From Lachnospiraceae bacterium (GTDB lineage: Bacteria > Bacillota > Clostridia > Lachnospirales > Lachnospiraceae): a stretch of DNA of 64,000 nt. The notes beneath the pieces are model-generated. The model did no database searches. It saw only the letters and a list, made by a program, of their open reading frames with translations, and was not told the DNA's origin. Both the position numbers and the translations under genes were made by a program. Location: contig JAEEVO010000002.1 of NCBI GenBank assembly GCA_016290905.1, forward strand, positions 23,940 to 87,939, read 5' to 3'. Shown here in pieces: positions 20,556 to 31,554 of this stretch. Every line of letters begins with the position of its first letter. Position 1 is the first letter of the stretch.

Positions 20556-22787
20556 ATGGGCAAGTCTTTGTTTATAGCGGAAAAACCGAGTGTGGCACAG
20601 CAGTTTGCCGATGCCATTTCACATAATTCGAAACAGAGCTTTAAGAAGGGCGACGGGTTCATCGAGTCGGAACAGTGCGTGGTGACATGGTGCGTGGGTC
20701 ATCTTGTGACCATGAGCTATCCGGAGGAATACGATCCGGCTTTAAAGAAATGGACGCTTGAGGCCATCCCTTTCATACCGCAGACCTTTAAGTATGAGGT
20801 AATACCGAATGTTAAGAAGCAGTTCGGGATAGTAAAGGGACTGCTTAACCGTGATGATGTTGAAAAAATATACGTTTGTACCGACTCGGGACGTGAGGGA
20901 GAGTATATTTACAGGCTTGTGGATACGATGGCGAAGGTTCCCGCAACCAAGGACAAGCGCCGTGTATGGATTGATTCACAGACCGAAGAGGAGATAATGA
21001 GGGGAATCCGTGAGGCAAAGCCCCTTTCGGAATATGATGCGCTTTCCGATGCCGCTTACCTAAGGGCAAAGGAAGACTACCTGATGGGTATAAACTTTTC
21101 GAGAGTGCTGACACTCAAATACGGATACAGCGTAAGGAATTTCCTGAAAGAGGAAAAGTACGGGGCAATCTCCGTCGGCAGGGTCATGACCTGTGTGCTC
21201 GGTATGGTTGTAAGGCGTGAGAGGGAGATAAGGGCCTTTGTCAAGACACCGTTTTACAGGGTAATCGCAGGCTGTGCGCTTCCCGATACGGCTCTCGATC
21301 CGCTTCAGTGCGAGTTCCGTGCTGTGGAAGGCTCGAAATATTTCAATACCCCGTATATGTACAAGGAAAACGGCTTCAAGGAGCTTGAGACCGCACAGAA
21401 GCTTATTGCTGATGTGAGCGGTAAGGACAAGGATTCGCTTGTATTTTCCACTATTTACGGAAAAGGAAGCCAGAGTGCCGAGGTTCAGGCGGGAGATGTT
21501 CAGGGCGAAAAGGCTCAGACTGACGCCGGCCAGCCCGTGACAGGCTACAGGAATATATGTGAAGAGGGCTTAAAGGCAAAGGTTGCTTCGGTTGAGAAAA
21601 AGAAAGAGACCAAGAATCCGCCTCTCCTGTTCAACCTGGCGGAGCTTCAGAACGAATGCTCGAAGCTTTTTAAGATAAGCCCTGATGAAACGCTTGCGGT
21701 TACCCAGGAGCTGTACGAAAAGAAGCTTGTAACCTATCCCAGAACTGATGCAAGAGTGCTTTCTACAGCTGTAGCAAAAGAAATTGACAGAAATATTTCG
21801 GGCTTAAGGAACTTTGAGCCCATGAAGGAGTTCGCTGAAGAGGTCTTAAACGGAAAGAGCTTTGTGGGACTTGCAAAGACAAAGTATGTAAATGACAAGC
21901 AGATAACAGACCATTATGCCATAATCCCGACCGGACAGGGCTTCGGGGCACTGAACAGCTTAAAGCCGCTTAATAAAAAGGTTTATGAGCTTATCTGCAG
22001 AAGGTTCTTAAGTATTTTCTATCCGGCTGCAATATACAGGAAGATAACTCTTACGGTTGAGGCCGAAGGGGAGAAATTCATCGCGAACTTTAAAGCACTG
22101 GAGTCGGAAGGCTGGCTTAAGGTTGCCAAGGTGAGCAAGGCTGCGGATAAGGACGGAGCAGCGGGTGCGGATCAGAAGAAGCAGGGTAAGCCGGATGACG
22201 GAGGGGACGCATCAGGTGACGGACAGGAAGCCGAGGCTGAGGTACAGGAGCTTGGAACAGGCATACTGGAAGCTGTAGGGAAGCTAAAGAAAGGCTCTGA
22301 GCTGGATATAAAGGATTTCTCGATAAAGCTCGGGGAGACGGCTCCGCCCAAAAGATACAGCTCGGGTTCCATGATCCTTGCGATGGAAAATGCCGGTCAG
22401 CTTATAGAGGATGAGGAGCTTCGCGCCCAGATAAAGGGAAGCGGGATAGGTACGAGTGCTACCCGCGCCGAGATACTCAAAAAGCTTGAGAGGATATCCT
22501 ACCTTGCGATAAACAAGAAAACCCAGATAATAACCCCTACCTTAAAGGGGGAAGTTATCTATGAAGTGGTAAATGCCACGATAAGAAGCCTGTTGAATCC
22601 CGATCTTACCGCAAGCTGGGAGAAAGGACTCACGGGAGTGGCCGACGGAAGCATCAAGGAAAATGAGTATATGGTCAAGCTTTCGTCATATATCACGAAG
22701 ATGACGGAGGGGGTTAAGAATCTGTCAAATAATAACGCACTTGAAAATAATTTCAGATATGCAAAGAAGTTTTACGGAAAACCATAA
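20556..22787 (+). CDS. topB: DNA topoisomerase III
   Basis: MGKSLFIAEKPSVAQQFADAI..VTWCVGHLVTMSYPEEYDP..TDSGREGEYIYRLV; ORF 20442..22787, start moved to ATG at 20556. Confidence 0.93.
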   Translation: MGKSLFIAEKPSVAQQFADAISHNSKQSFKKGDGFIESEQCVVTWCVGHLVTMSYPEEYDPALKKWTLEAIPFIPQTFKYEVIPNVKKQFGIVKGLLNRDDVEKIYVCTDSGREGEYIYRLVDTMAKVPATKDKRRVWIDSQTEEEIMRGIREAKPLSEYDALSDAAYLRAKEDYLMGINFSRVLTLKYGYSVRNFLKEEKYGAISVGRVMTCVLGMVVRREREIRAFVKTPFYRVIAGCALPDTALDPLQCEFRAVEGSKYFNTPYMYKENGFKELETAQKLIADVSGKDKDSLVFSTIYGKGSQSAEVQAGDVQGEKAQTDAGQPVTGYRNICEEGLKAKVASVEKKKETKNPPLLFNLAELQNECSKLFKISPDETLAVTQELYEKKLVTYPRTDARVLSTAVAKEIDRNISGLRNFEPMKEFAEEVLNGKSFVGLAKTKYVNDKQITDHYAIIPTGQGFGALNSLKPLNKKVYELICRRFLSIFYPAAIYRKITLTVEAEGEKFIANFKALESEGWLKVAKVSKAADKDGAAGADQKKQGKPDDGGDASGDGQEAEAEVQELGTGILEAVGKLKKGSELDIKDFSIKLGETAPPKRYSSGSMILAMENAGQLIEDEELRAQIKGSGIGTSATRAEILKKLERISYLAINKKTQIITPTLKGEVIYEVVNATIRSLLNPDLTASWEKGLTGVADGSIKENEYMVKLSSYITKMTEGVKNLSNNNALENNFRYAKKFYGKP

Positions 22788-22898
22788 AAAGATAGACAAT
22801 TGACAGAAAACGTGCTATAATCAATTATGACGAATTACCCGCTTATTGCGGGCATTCTGTCTGAGCTAACCGGATACGCATCAGTTAAGGAGGTAATT

Positions 22899-23978
22899 AT
22901 GGAGCCTTCAAAACCCGAAAGAAGTATTGAGAGAATACCTATCAGCCGTGCAGTTCCGGGTATGGAGCTGGCAAAGGATATATATTCACGTACAGATCAG
23001 ATGGTCCTTGGAAGGGGATCTGTTTTGGATGCACAAAAGATATCAAAGATCATGTTCTATTCGGTAGATACCATTACGGTTTACAAGATGGCTACGGAAT
23101 CCGAAAGAACCCTTACCGAACAGCTTAAGTCGAGTGTGGAGTTCAGAGAGTTTTCTCAGCGGTATGACAAGACGGTTACATCTTTTAAGGATTCCATGAA
23201 TAAGGTCATTGCCGAGAACCGTGAGATAGACGGTGAGGAGCTTGTAGGTGAGGTTGAAGACATCATCGAACAGACAGGGAACAATTCACGTATCTTTAAC
23301 ATGCTTCACTGCATCCGGGATTATGATGAGATGACTTATGTTCACAGCATGAACGTCTCACTTATCTGCAACTGCTTTGCAAGATGGCTTAATATGTCAA
23401 AGGATGAGATCAGGACGCTAACTCTTGGCGGCCTGCTTCACGACATAGGAAAGATCAGCGTCCCGAAGGATGTACTTCTCAAGCCTGATACATTGACGAA
23501 CGATGAGTATGAGATCATTAAGACACACACTACCAGGGGCTATGAGATACTAAGGGATAAAAAGATTGATGACAAGATAAAGATGATAGCCCTTCAGCAT
23601 CACGAACGTGCCGACAAAACGGGGTACCCTTACGGTAAGTCAGGAAATGAGGTTGAACCGTATTCCATGATCGTTGCCATAGCGGATGTTTATGATGCAA
23701 TGACCAGCGACAGGGTTTACCGACCCAGGCTCTGTCCTTTTGATGTCATTCAGAATTTTGAGGACGGAAACTATAAGTATAATGCAGGTTATCTTATCCC
23801 GCTGCTCGAACAGATCACGGAGGTTTATATAAACCATACCGTCCGTCTTTCAAATGACGCGGTAGGTAAGGTCGTTATGATAAACCGTACCGAGCTTGCA
23901 AAACCTGTTGTACAGGTACAGAATGAATTTATGGATCTTACAAAGTTCAGAAAACTGAAGATCGCAGAAGTATTATAA
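22899..23978 (+). CDS. HD-GYP domain protein (putative c-di-GMP phosphodiesterase)
   Basis: HSMNVSLICNCFARWL..GGLLHDIGKISVPKDVLLKPDTLTNDEYEIIKTHTTRGYEIL..HHERADKTGYPYGKSG; RBS aaggaggt before ATG at 22899. Confidence 0.9.
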   Translation: MEPSKPERSIERIPISRAVPGMELAKDIYSRTDQMVLGRGSVLDAQKISKIMFYSVDTITVYKMATESERTLTEQLKSSVEFREFSQRYDKTVTSFKDSMNKVIAENREIDGEELVGEVEDIIEQTGNNSRIFNMLHCIRDYDEMTYVHSMNVSLICNCFARWLNMSKDEIRTLTLGGLLHDIGKISVPKDVLLKPDTLTNDEYEIIKTHTTRGYEILRDKKIDDKIKMIALQHHERADKTGYPYGKSGNEVEPYSMIVAIADVYDAMTSDRVYRPRLCPFDVIQNFEDGNYKYNAGYLIPLLEQITEVYINHTVRLSNDAVGKVVMINRTELAKPVVQVQNEFMDLTKFRKLKIAEVL

Positions 23979-24047
23979 CAAAAGAGATGCGGAGCATCGT
24001 TTTGTTATCGGGGAAACGCTAAAAGGCGTTTTCGAGGTGAAATTGAC
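23975..24047 (+). repeat. Intergenic structured repeat family A, copy 2
   Basis: ataacaaaagagatgcggagcatcgttttgttatcggggaaacgctaaaaggcgttttcgaggtgaaattgac. Confidence 0.9.
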
Positions 24048-24071
24048 CAAAAAGTTGAACGGAGGATTGTC

Positions 24072-25775
24072 ATGAAGGATGAAAAGCTGATCAGGGACAG
24101 ACGCAATGTCAGCCTGTGGAAAAAATACGGCGGTATCGGCGTAATGGCTTTTCTGGTAATTGCAGCCGCCGTTCTTTTGATTTTCATACTTATCCGTTCG
24201 GAGGATTTCTCGGATGTCGTTTCCGGTATAAAGAGTGCCCTTACGCCCGTACTGGTAGGCATAGTCCTTGCATATCTGATGAACCCGCTGATGGTGTTCT
24301 TTGAAAACGGACTGAAAACGGTTGTATTAAAGCATGCCCGGAAGATCACGAAGGCAAAGCGGTTCTGCAGGGTTGTCAGTCTTATACTTACACTCGTAAT
24401 CTTTATTGGTGCGATCACACTGTTCCTTTACATGCTTGTTCCCAAGATCAGTGATACCATTGCAGGTACCGAGGAACAGGAAGGCCTGGTCGATACCATA
24501 CCCAAGCAGGCCGAACAGTTGAGAATCTGGGTTGAGGACGAGCTGAGCGGAAACACAAAGCTTGCGATATTTGCAAGAGATACCTTTGACAACATAACCG
24601 ATAAGATAGAAGAGTTTGTAAACGATACGTTTGCGGGTTTCGGATTTGAGAAAAAGGACAGCAGTCAGGATGCGGGTACAGATACGGGAGAAAACGCAGA
24701 AGATACGGAAAACGATCCCGGCCGGGCGGAGGATCCCGGTGAGATAAAGAAACTGACTCCGATTAAGGACTCTACAAAAGAGGCCGAAGAAAAGAAAACC
24801 GACACGGACAAAGCTGCCGATGACAAAAAGGAACGTTCAAACAAGGCATGGGATACGCTGACCAATATCTTAAAGATTCTTTGGGATGCGTTCGGAATTC
24901 TCTATGACATTATCATCGGTTTCATTTTCTCGATATATATCCTTCTAGCCAAGGATACCTTCGGGGCACACGCCAAAAAGCTTACGTTTGCAATCTTTAA
25001 GCGTAAGAATGCAAATGCTATCATAAGGATCACAAAGCAGTGTCATAAGAAGTTTACCGGTGCGATCACAGGTAAGATAATTGATTCGATAATTGTCGGA
25101 GTCATATGTTATATCGGCATGATGGTCATGAAGCTGCCGTATAAGGAACTGATAAGCGTTATCGTAACGGTTACAAACGTCATCCCGTTCTTCGGACCGT
25201 ATATCGGAGGCGTTCCCTGTGTATTCCTTATCCTTTGTAACTGCTTCGCTAACGACAATCTCTGGCCGGCACTTTATTTTGTGGTATTCCTGGTAGTGCT
25301 TCAGCAGTTTGACTGTAACTTCTTAGATCCCAGGATCGTAGGTAAATCAGTCGGATTATCGGCCTTTTGGGTACTGTTCGCCTGCGTTGTGTTCGGAGCT
25401 TTGTTCGGACTTCCGGGCATGCTTCTGGGCGTACCTACCATGGCTTGTGTTTACATGATCATAAAAGAGATCGCGGAGTACAGGCTGAAACGGAAAGGTC
25501 TCGATCCGGATACCGAGTACTACATGAGTGTGGATAATGTCGATGAGCAGGAGCTCATAGTTGTGGATCCGCATGTTTCACCCGTAGCCATAAGCCCTGA
25601 GGAGTATGCGGAGAAAATGAGGAAGGAAGCTCTGGTTGAAGAAGATTCCGAGGATGCGGGAGACGAAGAAGATGAATCCGAAGAAGACGAACACACAGGT
25701 CACGATGACGCGGCGGAAGAAGAACCGGAGTATACGGAAGATAACAGTGAAAAGGATCCGGATAAACAGCCTTGA
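24072..25775 (+). CDS. AI-2E family transporter (PerM-like)
   Basis: Multi-TM; ALTPVLVGIVLAYLMNPLMVFFENGL..VTNVIPFFGPYIGGVPC..LDPRIVGKSVGLSAFWVLFACVVFGALFGLPGMLLGVPTMACVYMIIKE. Confidence 0.9.
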   Translation: MKDEKLIRDRRNVSLWKKYGGIGVMAFLVIAAAVLLIFILIRSEDFSDVVSGIKSALTPVLVGIVLAYLMNPLMVFFENGLKTVVLKHARKITKAKRFCRVVSLILTLVIFIGAITLFLYMLVPKISDTIAGTEEQEGLVDTIPKQAEQLRIWVEDELSGNTKLAIFARDTFDNITDKIEEFVNDTFAGFGFEKKDSSQDAGTDTGENAEDTENDPGRAEDPGEIKKLTPIKDSTKEAEEKKTDTDKAADDKKERSNKAWDTLTNILKILWDAFGILYDIIIGFIFSIYILLAKDTFGAHAKKLTFAIFKRKNANAIIRITKQCHKKFTGAITGKIIDSIIVGVICYIGMMVMKLPYKELISVIVTVTNVIPFFGPYIGGVPCVFLILCNCFANDNLWPALYFVVFLVVLQQFDCNFLDPRIVGKSVGLSAFWVLFACVVFGALFGLPGMLLGVPTMACVYMIIKEIAEYRLKRKGLDPDTEYYMSVDNVDEQELIVVDPHVSPVAISPEEYAEKMRKEALVEEDSEDAGDEEDESEEDEHTGHDDAAEEEPEYTEDNSEKDPDKQP

Positions 25776-25827
25776 GGCTTAACGGATCGACGGACAAATT
25801 TTTAGTATTATTAGGCAGGATTAACAA

Positions 25828-26583
25828 ATGAGTAAGGTTTTTAGTGTAGATAACAAGTTTTTTTCAACGGTTAACAAGATAGTGGATATGATATGGCTGA
25901 GCTTCCTCTGGTCGTTCTGCAGCCTGCCGCTCTTGTTCCTTATATTTACTTTGATGACGGAGGAGACAAGTCTGTGGATACTTGCATTGATCCCCTTCGG
26001 AGCCGTAACCGTGGGACCGTCTTCGGCGGCACTTTATTATGCAATAGTAAAATCCGTAAGACGTGAGAGAAGCTATGCGACAAAGTGCTTTTTCCACGGA
26101 TTTAAGGTGAATTTCAAGCAGGGAGCCATAACATCCGTTCTGTACGGGATTGTTGCGACCATCCTGCTCCTGGATTATTTCTGGGCCGAATCATTTACTC
26201 AGATAGGCGAGGATCTTGCACCGATAATGCGAGGAGTATTTATGGGAATGGGTATTTTCGTACTGTTCTCACTGGTATGGCTCAATCCTTTACTTTCCCG
26301 TTTTGAACTCGGACTCAAGGAACTGATCAAAAACAGTATGATCATAGCAATAAAAAATATTTTCAGGACATTGATAATGGCGGGTATATGGGTCGGACTC
26401 GGCTACTGCTTCATCAATTTCTTTAATGTGATCGTATATTATCTGATATTTATTCCTTTTACTATACCGGCTCTTTCGGCGCTTATAAGGTCCTTCATCA
26501 TAGAACCGGTATTTAAGCGCATCACCGGAGATCCCAACGAAGACTCCGACAAAGAAGAAGTCGACGCATGGTATGCAGAATAA
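25828..26583 (+). CDS. DUF624 (YesL-like) membrane protein
   Basis: KIVDMIWLSFLWSFCSLPLLFLIFTLMTEETSLWILALIPFGAVTVGPSSAALYYAIVKSVRRERSY. Confidence 0.75.
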   Translation: MSKVFSVDNKFFSTVNKIVDMIWLSFLWSFCSLPLLFLIFTLMTEETSLWILALIPFGAVTVGPSSAALYYAIVKSVRRERSYATKCFFHGFKVNFKQGAITSVLYGIVATILLLDYFWAESFTQIGEDLAPIMRGVFMGMGIFVLFSLVWLNPLLSRFELGLKELIKNSMIIAIKNIFRTLIMAGIWVGLGYCFINFFNVIVYYLIFIPFTIPALSALIRSFIIEPVFKRITGDPNEDSDKEEVDAWYAE

Positions 26584-26710
26584 AGCTAAGAATTTTCCGC
26601 GAAAAAGACGAGGCTTTGCCTCGTCGCCGCGAAAAGAAAATTCTAAGCACCGGCAAATTGAGGTTGCACCTAAACACACGAGTAAACAGAAGACGCTTAA
26701 GCGGCGCATA
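26583..26710 (+). repeat. Intergenic structured repeat family B, truncated copy
   Basis: agctaagaattttccgcg[aaaaaGACGAGGCtttGCCTCGTCgc]cgcgaaaagaaaattctaagcaccgg...cgagtaaacagaagacgcttaagcggcg. Confidence 0.9.
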
Positions 26711-26739
26711 TATTTTTACATAACACGGAGGCATGGGGT

Positions 26740-29025
26740 ATGGACAAAGAATTGTATGACATTCTCGATTGGGGAGTAATGGAAGCACTGGAGTATTCCG
26801 AATGTGACGATCCTCACGCATGGCTTGGACCGCACAAGGTGAAGAACGGCGTTCTTTACAACGCATTTATGCCGACGGCAAAATCTGTTTCCGTAAAGTT
26901 TGCCGATAAGACGGCGGAAATGACTCCGACCGACGGAAAAGGCAATTTCTCGCTTTTTGTGAAGGATAAGACCATAAAGGAATACAAGCTTGCGGTTACT
27001 TACGATGACGGATCGAAGGCGGTTCTTTATGACGCATATTCCTATCCTGTAATGTTCAGTTCAGAGGATGAGGACAGGTTCATCCGTGGTATCCATTATG
27101 ATGTTTACGAAAAGTTCGGTTCCCATGTAATGACCGTAAACGGTGTAAAGGGAGTTTATTTTGCCGTATGGGCTCCGAACGCCGAGAGGGTTAGCGTTGT
27201 GGGAGAGTTCAACATGTGGGACGGCAGGCGTTATCCCATGAGAAAGCTCCGCGCTTCGGGAGTTTTTGAGCTGTTTATTCCCGGACTCGATGAGGGTCTG
27301 GTATATAAATACGAGATAAAGGCAAAGAACGGGCTTGCATTTTTAAAGACCGATCCTTACGGCAACAGGTTTGAGCTCAGGCCTGAAAATGCGACAATAG
27401 TAACAACTCTTGATTTTGACTGGTCGGATTCCGAGTGGATAGAGAAGAGAAAAGCACAGAACATAGATAAGATCCCCATGTCGATCTACGAGGTACATCT
27501 TGGTTCGTGGTTAAAGAAGGGCGAAGGAGATGACGATTTCTATAATTACAGGGAAATCGCCGTTAAGCTTGCAAAATATGTCAAGAAGATGGGATATACC
27601 CATCTTGAGCTGCTTCCCGTAATGGAGCATCCTTTTGACGGATCGTGGGGCTATCAGGTAACCGGTTACTATGCAGCAACCTCGCGTTACGGAACGCCTC
27701 AGGATTTCATGTATTTCATGAACTATATGCATAACGAGGGCATAGGCGTTATCCTTGACTGGGTACCCGCTCATTTCCCCAAGGACGCATTCGGACTTGC
27801 AAGGTTTGACGGATCGTGCCTGTATGAGCATAAGGATCCGAGACTCGGAGAGCATCCGGACTGGGGTACGCTGATATTTGACTTCGGTCGTCCCGAGGTA
27901 TCGAATTTCCTTATCGCAAACGCTCTTTTCTGGGTAAAGAAATATCATGCGGACGGCATAAGGATGGATGCCGTTGCATCAATGCTCTATCTTGATTACG
28001 GAAGAAGGAACGGAGAATGGGTAGCAAATAAGTACGGCAGCAACGAGAATCTCGAAGCTATAGAGCTGTTAAAGCATCTTAACTCCATCTTCCATAAGTG
28101 CAATGACGGAGCTGTGATCATTGCTGAGGAATCAACCGCATGGCCGAGGATCACAGGAAAAGTTGAAGACGAAGGTCTCGGCTTCGACTTAAAGTGGAAC
28201 ATGGGCTGGATGAACGATTTTACCGGCTACATGAAGCAGGATCCTCTCTTCAGGAAGGGCTGCCACGGCATGCTTACCTTCAGTATGATGTATGCATACA
28301 GTGAGAAGTTTGTCCTTGTTCTTTCACATGACGAGGTTGTTCACGGTAAGTGCTCGATGCTGAACAAGATGCCCGGCTACCGTGTAGATAAATTTGCAAA
28401 TCTCCGTGCGGCATACGGTTTCATGATGGGTCATCCCGGAAAGAAGCTGCTGTTCATGGGTCAGGAGTTTGCACAGGAGAGAGAATGGAGCGAGGAAAGA
28501 AGTCTTGACTGGGAACTTCTTGATGACGAGATGCATCAGAAGATGCAGAAATTCTGCGCAGATCTTAATAAGCTGTATGTTACAAGACCTGCATGCACCG
28601 AGCTTGACAACGATCCCAACGGTTTCAAGTGGATGAGCTGTCTTGACGCGGACCACAGCATTGTAAGCTTTATCAGATATGACGGAAAGAAGGAAGATAC
28701 GCTGCTCTTTGTATTTAACTTCACGCCGGTTGTATATAATTATTTTATCCAGGCAGTTCCTTATGCCGGAAATTGGAAGGAAATACTTAACAGTGATTCC
28801 GAAAAGTACGGCGGAAGCGGAAGGGTTAATTCGAGGATAAGAAAATCGAGGCCCATGCCGAAGGACGGACAGAACAATTCCATAGAAATGGTGCTTCCTC
28901 CACTTTCGGTCTGCGTTTTCGAGTTTAAGCCCGTTCCGGTAAAGCAGGAAACGGAAGAAAAGATAACCAAAGCGCCTGAGAAAAAGAAGGTAAAGGTAGT
29001 TCCGATCAAGCCTTCATCAAAATAA
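26740..29025 (+). CDS. glgB: 1,4-alpha-glucan branching enzyme
   Basis: CBM48 + GH13: YTHLELLPVMEHPFDGSWGYQVTGYYA..DGIRMDAVASMLYLDYGR..IIAEESTAWP..LVLSHDEVVHGK. Confidence 0.97.
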   Translation: MDKELYDILDWGVMEALEYSECDDPHAWLGPHKVKNGVLYNAFMPTAKSVSVKFADKTAEMTPTDGKGNFSLFVKDKTIKEYKLAVTYDDGSKAVLYDAYSYPVMFSSEDEDRFIRGIHYDVYEKFGSHVMTVNGVKGVYFAVWAPNAERVSVVGEFNMWDGRRYPMRKLRASGVFELFIPGLDEGLVYKYEIKAKNGLAFLKTDPYGNRFELRPENATIVTTLDFDWSDSEWIEKRKAQNIDKIPMSIYEVHLGSWLKKGEGDDDFYNYREIAVKLAKYVKKMGYTHLELLPVMEHPFDGSWGYQVTGYYAATSRYGTPQDFMYFMNYMHNEGIGVILDWVPAHFPKDAFGLARFDGSCLYEHKDPRLGEHPDWGTLIFDFGRPEVSNFLIANALFWVKKYHADGIRMDAVASMLYLDYGRRNGEWVANKYGSNENLEAIELLKHLNSIFHKCNDGAVIIAEESTAWPRITGKVEDEGLGFDLKWNMGWMNDFTGYMKQDPLFRKGCHGMLTFSMMYAYSEKFVLVLSHDEVVHGKCSMLNKMPGYRVDKFANLRAAYGFMMGHPGKKLLFMGQEFAQEREWSEERSLDWELLDDEMHQKMQKFCADLNKLYVTRPACTELDNDPNGFKWMSCLDADHSIVSFIRYDGKKEDTLLFVFNFTPVVYNYFIQAVPYAGNWKEILNSDSEKYGGSGRVNSRIRKSRPMPKDGQNNSIEMVLPPLSVCVFEFKPVPVKQETEEKITKAPEKKKVKVVPIKPSSK

Positions 29026-29047
29026 TACATAGGAGATAGTTCTTGTT

Positions 29048-31150
29048 ATGGATCTGACACAGTATTTTGGTTCGAATACGTTTAACGATACCGTTATGAG
29101 GGAAAGGCTTCCGCTTGCCGTTTACAAGGCATTGAAGAAGACTATCGAGAACGGCGAGGAGCTGGACAGCGAGATAGCCGACACGGTTGCCAATGCCATG
29201 AAGCAGTGGGCTCTGGAAAGGGGCGCTACCCATTTTACGCACTGGTTCCAGCCTATGACCGGCGTTACCGCAGAGAAGCATGACTCCTTCCTTGCTGTAG
29301 GTGAAAAGGGCAGGGTTCTCATGGAGTTTTCCGGTAAGGAGCTCATCAAGGGTGAACCCGACGCTTCATCATTCCCTTCGGGCGGACTCAGGGGTACCTT
29401 TGAAGCCAGGGGTTATACGGTATGGGACTGTACTTCACCGGCGTTCTTGAGAGAAGATGCTTCGGGCGTTACTCTCTGCATCCCTACGGCATTCTGTTCA
29501 TATACGGGTGAAGCACTTGACAAGAAAACACCCCTGCTCAGATCAATGGAAGCCATTGACAAGCAGGCTACAAGGCTTCTTCATCTGTTTGGCAAAAAGG
29601 ATGTTAAGCATGTTGAAGTATGTGTCGGAGCTGAACAGGAGTATTTCCTGATAGACCGTGAGAAATATCTTAAACGTGACGATCTGATATTTACCGGCAG
29701 GACCCTTTTCGGAGCAAAGCCTCCGAAGGGACAGGAGATGGACGATCATTATTTCGGAACGATAAAGGAAAGAGTTTCTTTATTCATGCACGAGCTTAAC
29801 GAAGAACTCTGGAAACTCGGTATCCACGCAAAAACACAGCATAATGAGGCAGCTCCCGCACAGCACGAGCTTGCGCCCATTTTCAGTACAGTTAACATAG
29901 AGACGGACCACAATCAGCTTGTCATGGAATGTATGAAGAAGATCGCGGCAAGACACGGACTTGCATGCCTGCTTCATGAAAAGCCTTTTGCGGGCGTAAA
30001 CGGTTCGGGCAAGCATAATAACTGGTCGCTCGTTACCGACCAGGGTGAGAACCTCATGAAGCCCGGAAAGAAGCCTCATGAGAATATGCAGTTCCTGCTC
30101 TTCCTTGCAGCAGTGATCAAGGCTACAGATGAGCATGCACAGCTTATCAGGATGTCGGCATCCTGTCCCGGAAACGATCAGAGACTTGGCGGAGCAGAGG
30201 CACCGCCTTCGATAGTATCGATATTTATCGGTGAGCAGCTTGAGGACATACTTGCTCAGCTTATAAAGAGCGGTAAGGCTACAAGCTCTATAGAGCGTGA
30301 GAAGCTTACTTTCGGTGTCAGTTACATACCTTATATCAAGAAGGATGCTAATGACAGGAACCGTACATCACCGTTTGCATTTACCGGAAACAAGTTTGAG
30401 CTCCGTATGGTCGGCTCATCCATGTCTATCGCAGATGCCAATACCGTGCTTAACAGCATTGTGGCCGATACTCTGGCTGAATTTGCAACAGAGCTTGAGA
30501 AAGCCAAGGATTTTGACAGTGCAGTGGTAAGTCTTATTTGCAAGACCATAAACGAACATAAACGTGTCATATTCGACGGAAACGGATATTCAAAGGAATG
30601 GCTTGAGGAGGCTGCAAGAAGGGGACTTCCAAACAAGGAATCCTATGTTGACGCCATCGAATGCCTGACCTATACCGATACGATAAATATGTTTGAGAGA
30701 CAGGGTGTGCTTTCTAAGGCCGAGCTTGAAGCAAGGGCCGAGATAAGCTATGAGCTCTATTCCAAGACCATCAACATCGAGGCAAGGACCATGATCGAGA
30801 TGGCGTCAAGGAAGTTCATCCCTGCAGCAGTAAAGCATGCAAAGCTTATCGCAGATACAATAAATGCCGTAACGGCCGCACTTGATGAGACCGAGGCTGA
30901 CAATACGAGGGAAATGCTCGGAGAATGCCTTGAGCTTTTAGGAGATGCAAGGCGCGCATTAAAGCGTCTGAACGACAATGTGAACACTGCCGCACGTATT
31001 ACCGACGAGCAGGAAAAAGCCCACTACTTCAGAGACTATGTTGTAAGAGCCATGAGAGACTTACGAGAGCCCATCGACTCTCTCGAACTCCTCGTCGATG
31101 CCGACCTCTGGCCCGTCCCGACGTATGGAGAGATGATATTCGAGGTATAG
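29048..31150 (+). CDS. glnN: Type III glutamine synthetase
   Basis: ~700 aa; [62 protein letters not shown]. Confidence 0.95.
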   Translation: MDLTQYFGSNTFNDTVMRERLPLAVYKALKKTIENGEELDSEIADTVANAMKQWALERGATHFTHWFQPMTGVTAEKHDSFLAVGEKGRVLMEFSGKELIKGEPDASSFPSGGLRGTFEARGYTVWDCTSPAFLREDASGVTLCIPTAFCSYTGEALDKKTPLLRSMEAIDKQATRLLHLFGKKDVKHVEVCVGAEQEYFLIDREKYLKRDDLIFTGRTLFGAKPPKGQEMDDHYFGTIKERVSLFMHELNEELWKLGIHAKTQHNEAAPAQHELAPIFSTVNIETDHNQLVMECMKKIAARHGLACLLHEKPFAGVNGSGKHNNWSLVTDQGENLMKPGKKPHENMQFLLFLAAVIKATDEHAQLIRMSASCPGNDQRLGGAEAPPSIVSIFIGEQLEDILAQLIKSGKATSSIEREKLTFGVSYIPYIKKDANDRNRTSPFAFTGNKFELRMVGSSMSIADANTVLNSIVADTLAEFATELEKAKDFDSAVVSLICKTINEHKRVIFDGNGYSKEWLEEAARRGLPNKESYVDAIECLTYTDTINMFERQGVLSKAELEARAEISYELYSKTINIEARTMIEMASRKFIPAAVKHAKLIADTINAVTAALDETEADNTREMLGECLELLGDARRALKRLNDNVNTAARITDEQEKAHYFRDYVVRAMRDLREPIDSLELLVDADLWPVPTYGEMIFEV

Positions 31151-31337
31151 TAAGCTAAGAATTTTCCGCGAGAAAGCTTAGGCTTTGCCTAAGCGACGCG
31201 AAAAGAAAATTCTAAGCACCGGAAGTTTGTGGATGCACCAATAGGACGAACGAGTAAACAAAAGCTGCGAAGCAGCGACATACGACGAAAGTCGGATGGT
31301 TTATGAGTGAGGGCAGCCCAGACGGTGAATAGTAGCG
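31151..31337 (+). repeat. Family B structured repeat, tandem unit 1 (~187 bp)
   Basis: taagctaagaattttccgcg..cgcgaaaagaaaattctaagcaccgg..cgagtaaacaaaagctgcgaagcagcgacatacgacgaaagtcgg..gaatagtagcg. Confidence 0.93.
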
Positions 31338-31500
31338 TAAGCTAAGAATTTTCCGCGACGCGAAAAGAAAATTCTAAGCACCGGAAGTTTGTGGACGCAC
31401 CAATAGGACGAACGAGTAAACAAAAGCTGCGAAGCAGCGACATACGATGTAAATCGGAAGTTTTTTGAGTGTGGGGCAACCCGGACGGGGAACAGTAGCG
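31338..31500 (+). repeat. Family B structured repeat, tandem unit 2 (~163 bp); degenerate remnant of a third unit at ~31501-31528
   Basis: Same order as unit 1 without the GCTTAGGC-ttt-GCCTAAGC hairpin; tail aatcttagaatttttagcgaaaagaat. Confidence 0.93.
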
Positions 31501-31554
31501 AAATCTTAGAATTTTTAGCGAAAAGAATTATATTAGAAATAAGAGGACTATAAA

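Noticed and set aside
31151-31500. CRISPR-like tandem repeats
   Set aside because: Only two ~165-187 bp near-identical units without short repeats and unique spacers; no cas genes in the window.
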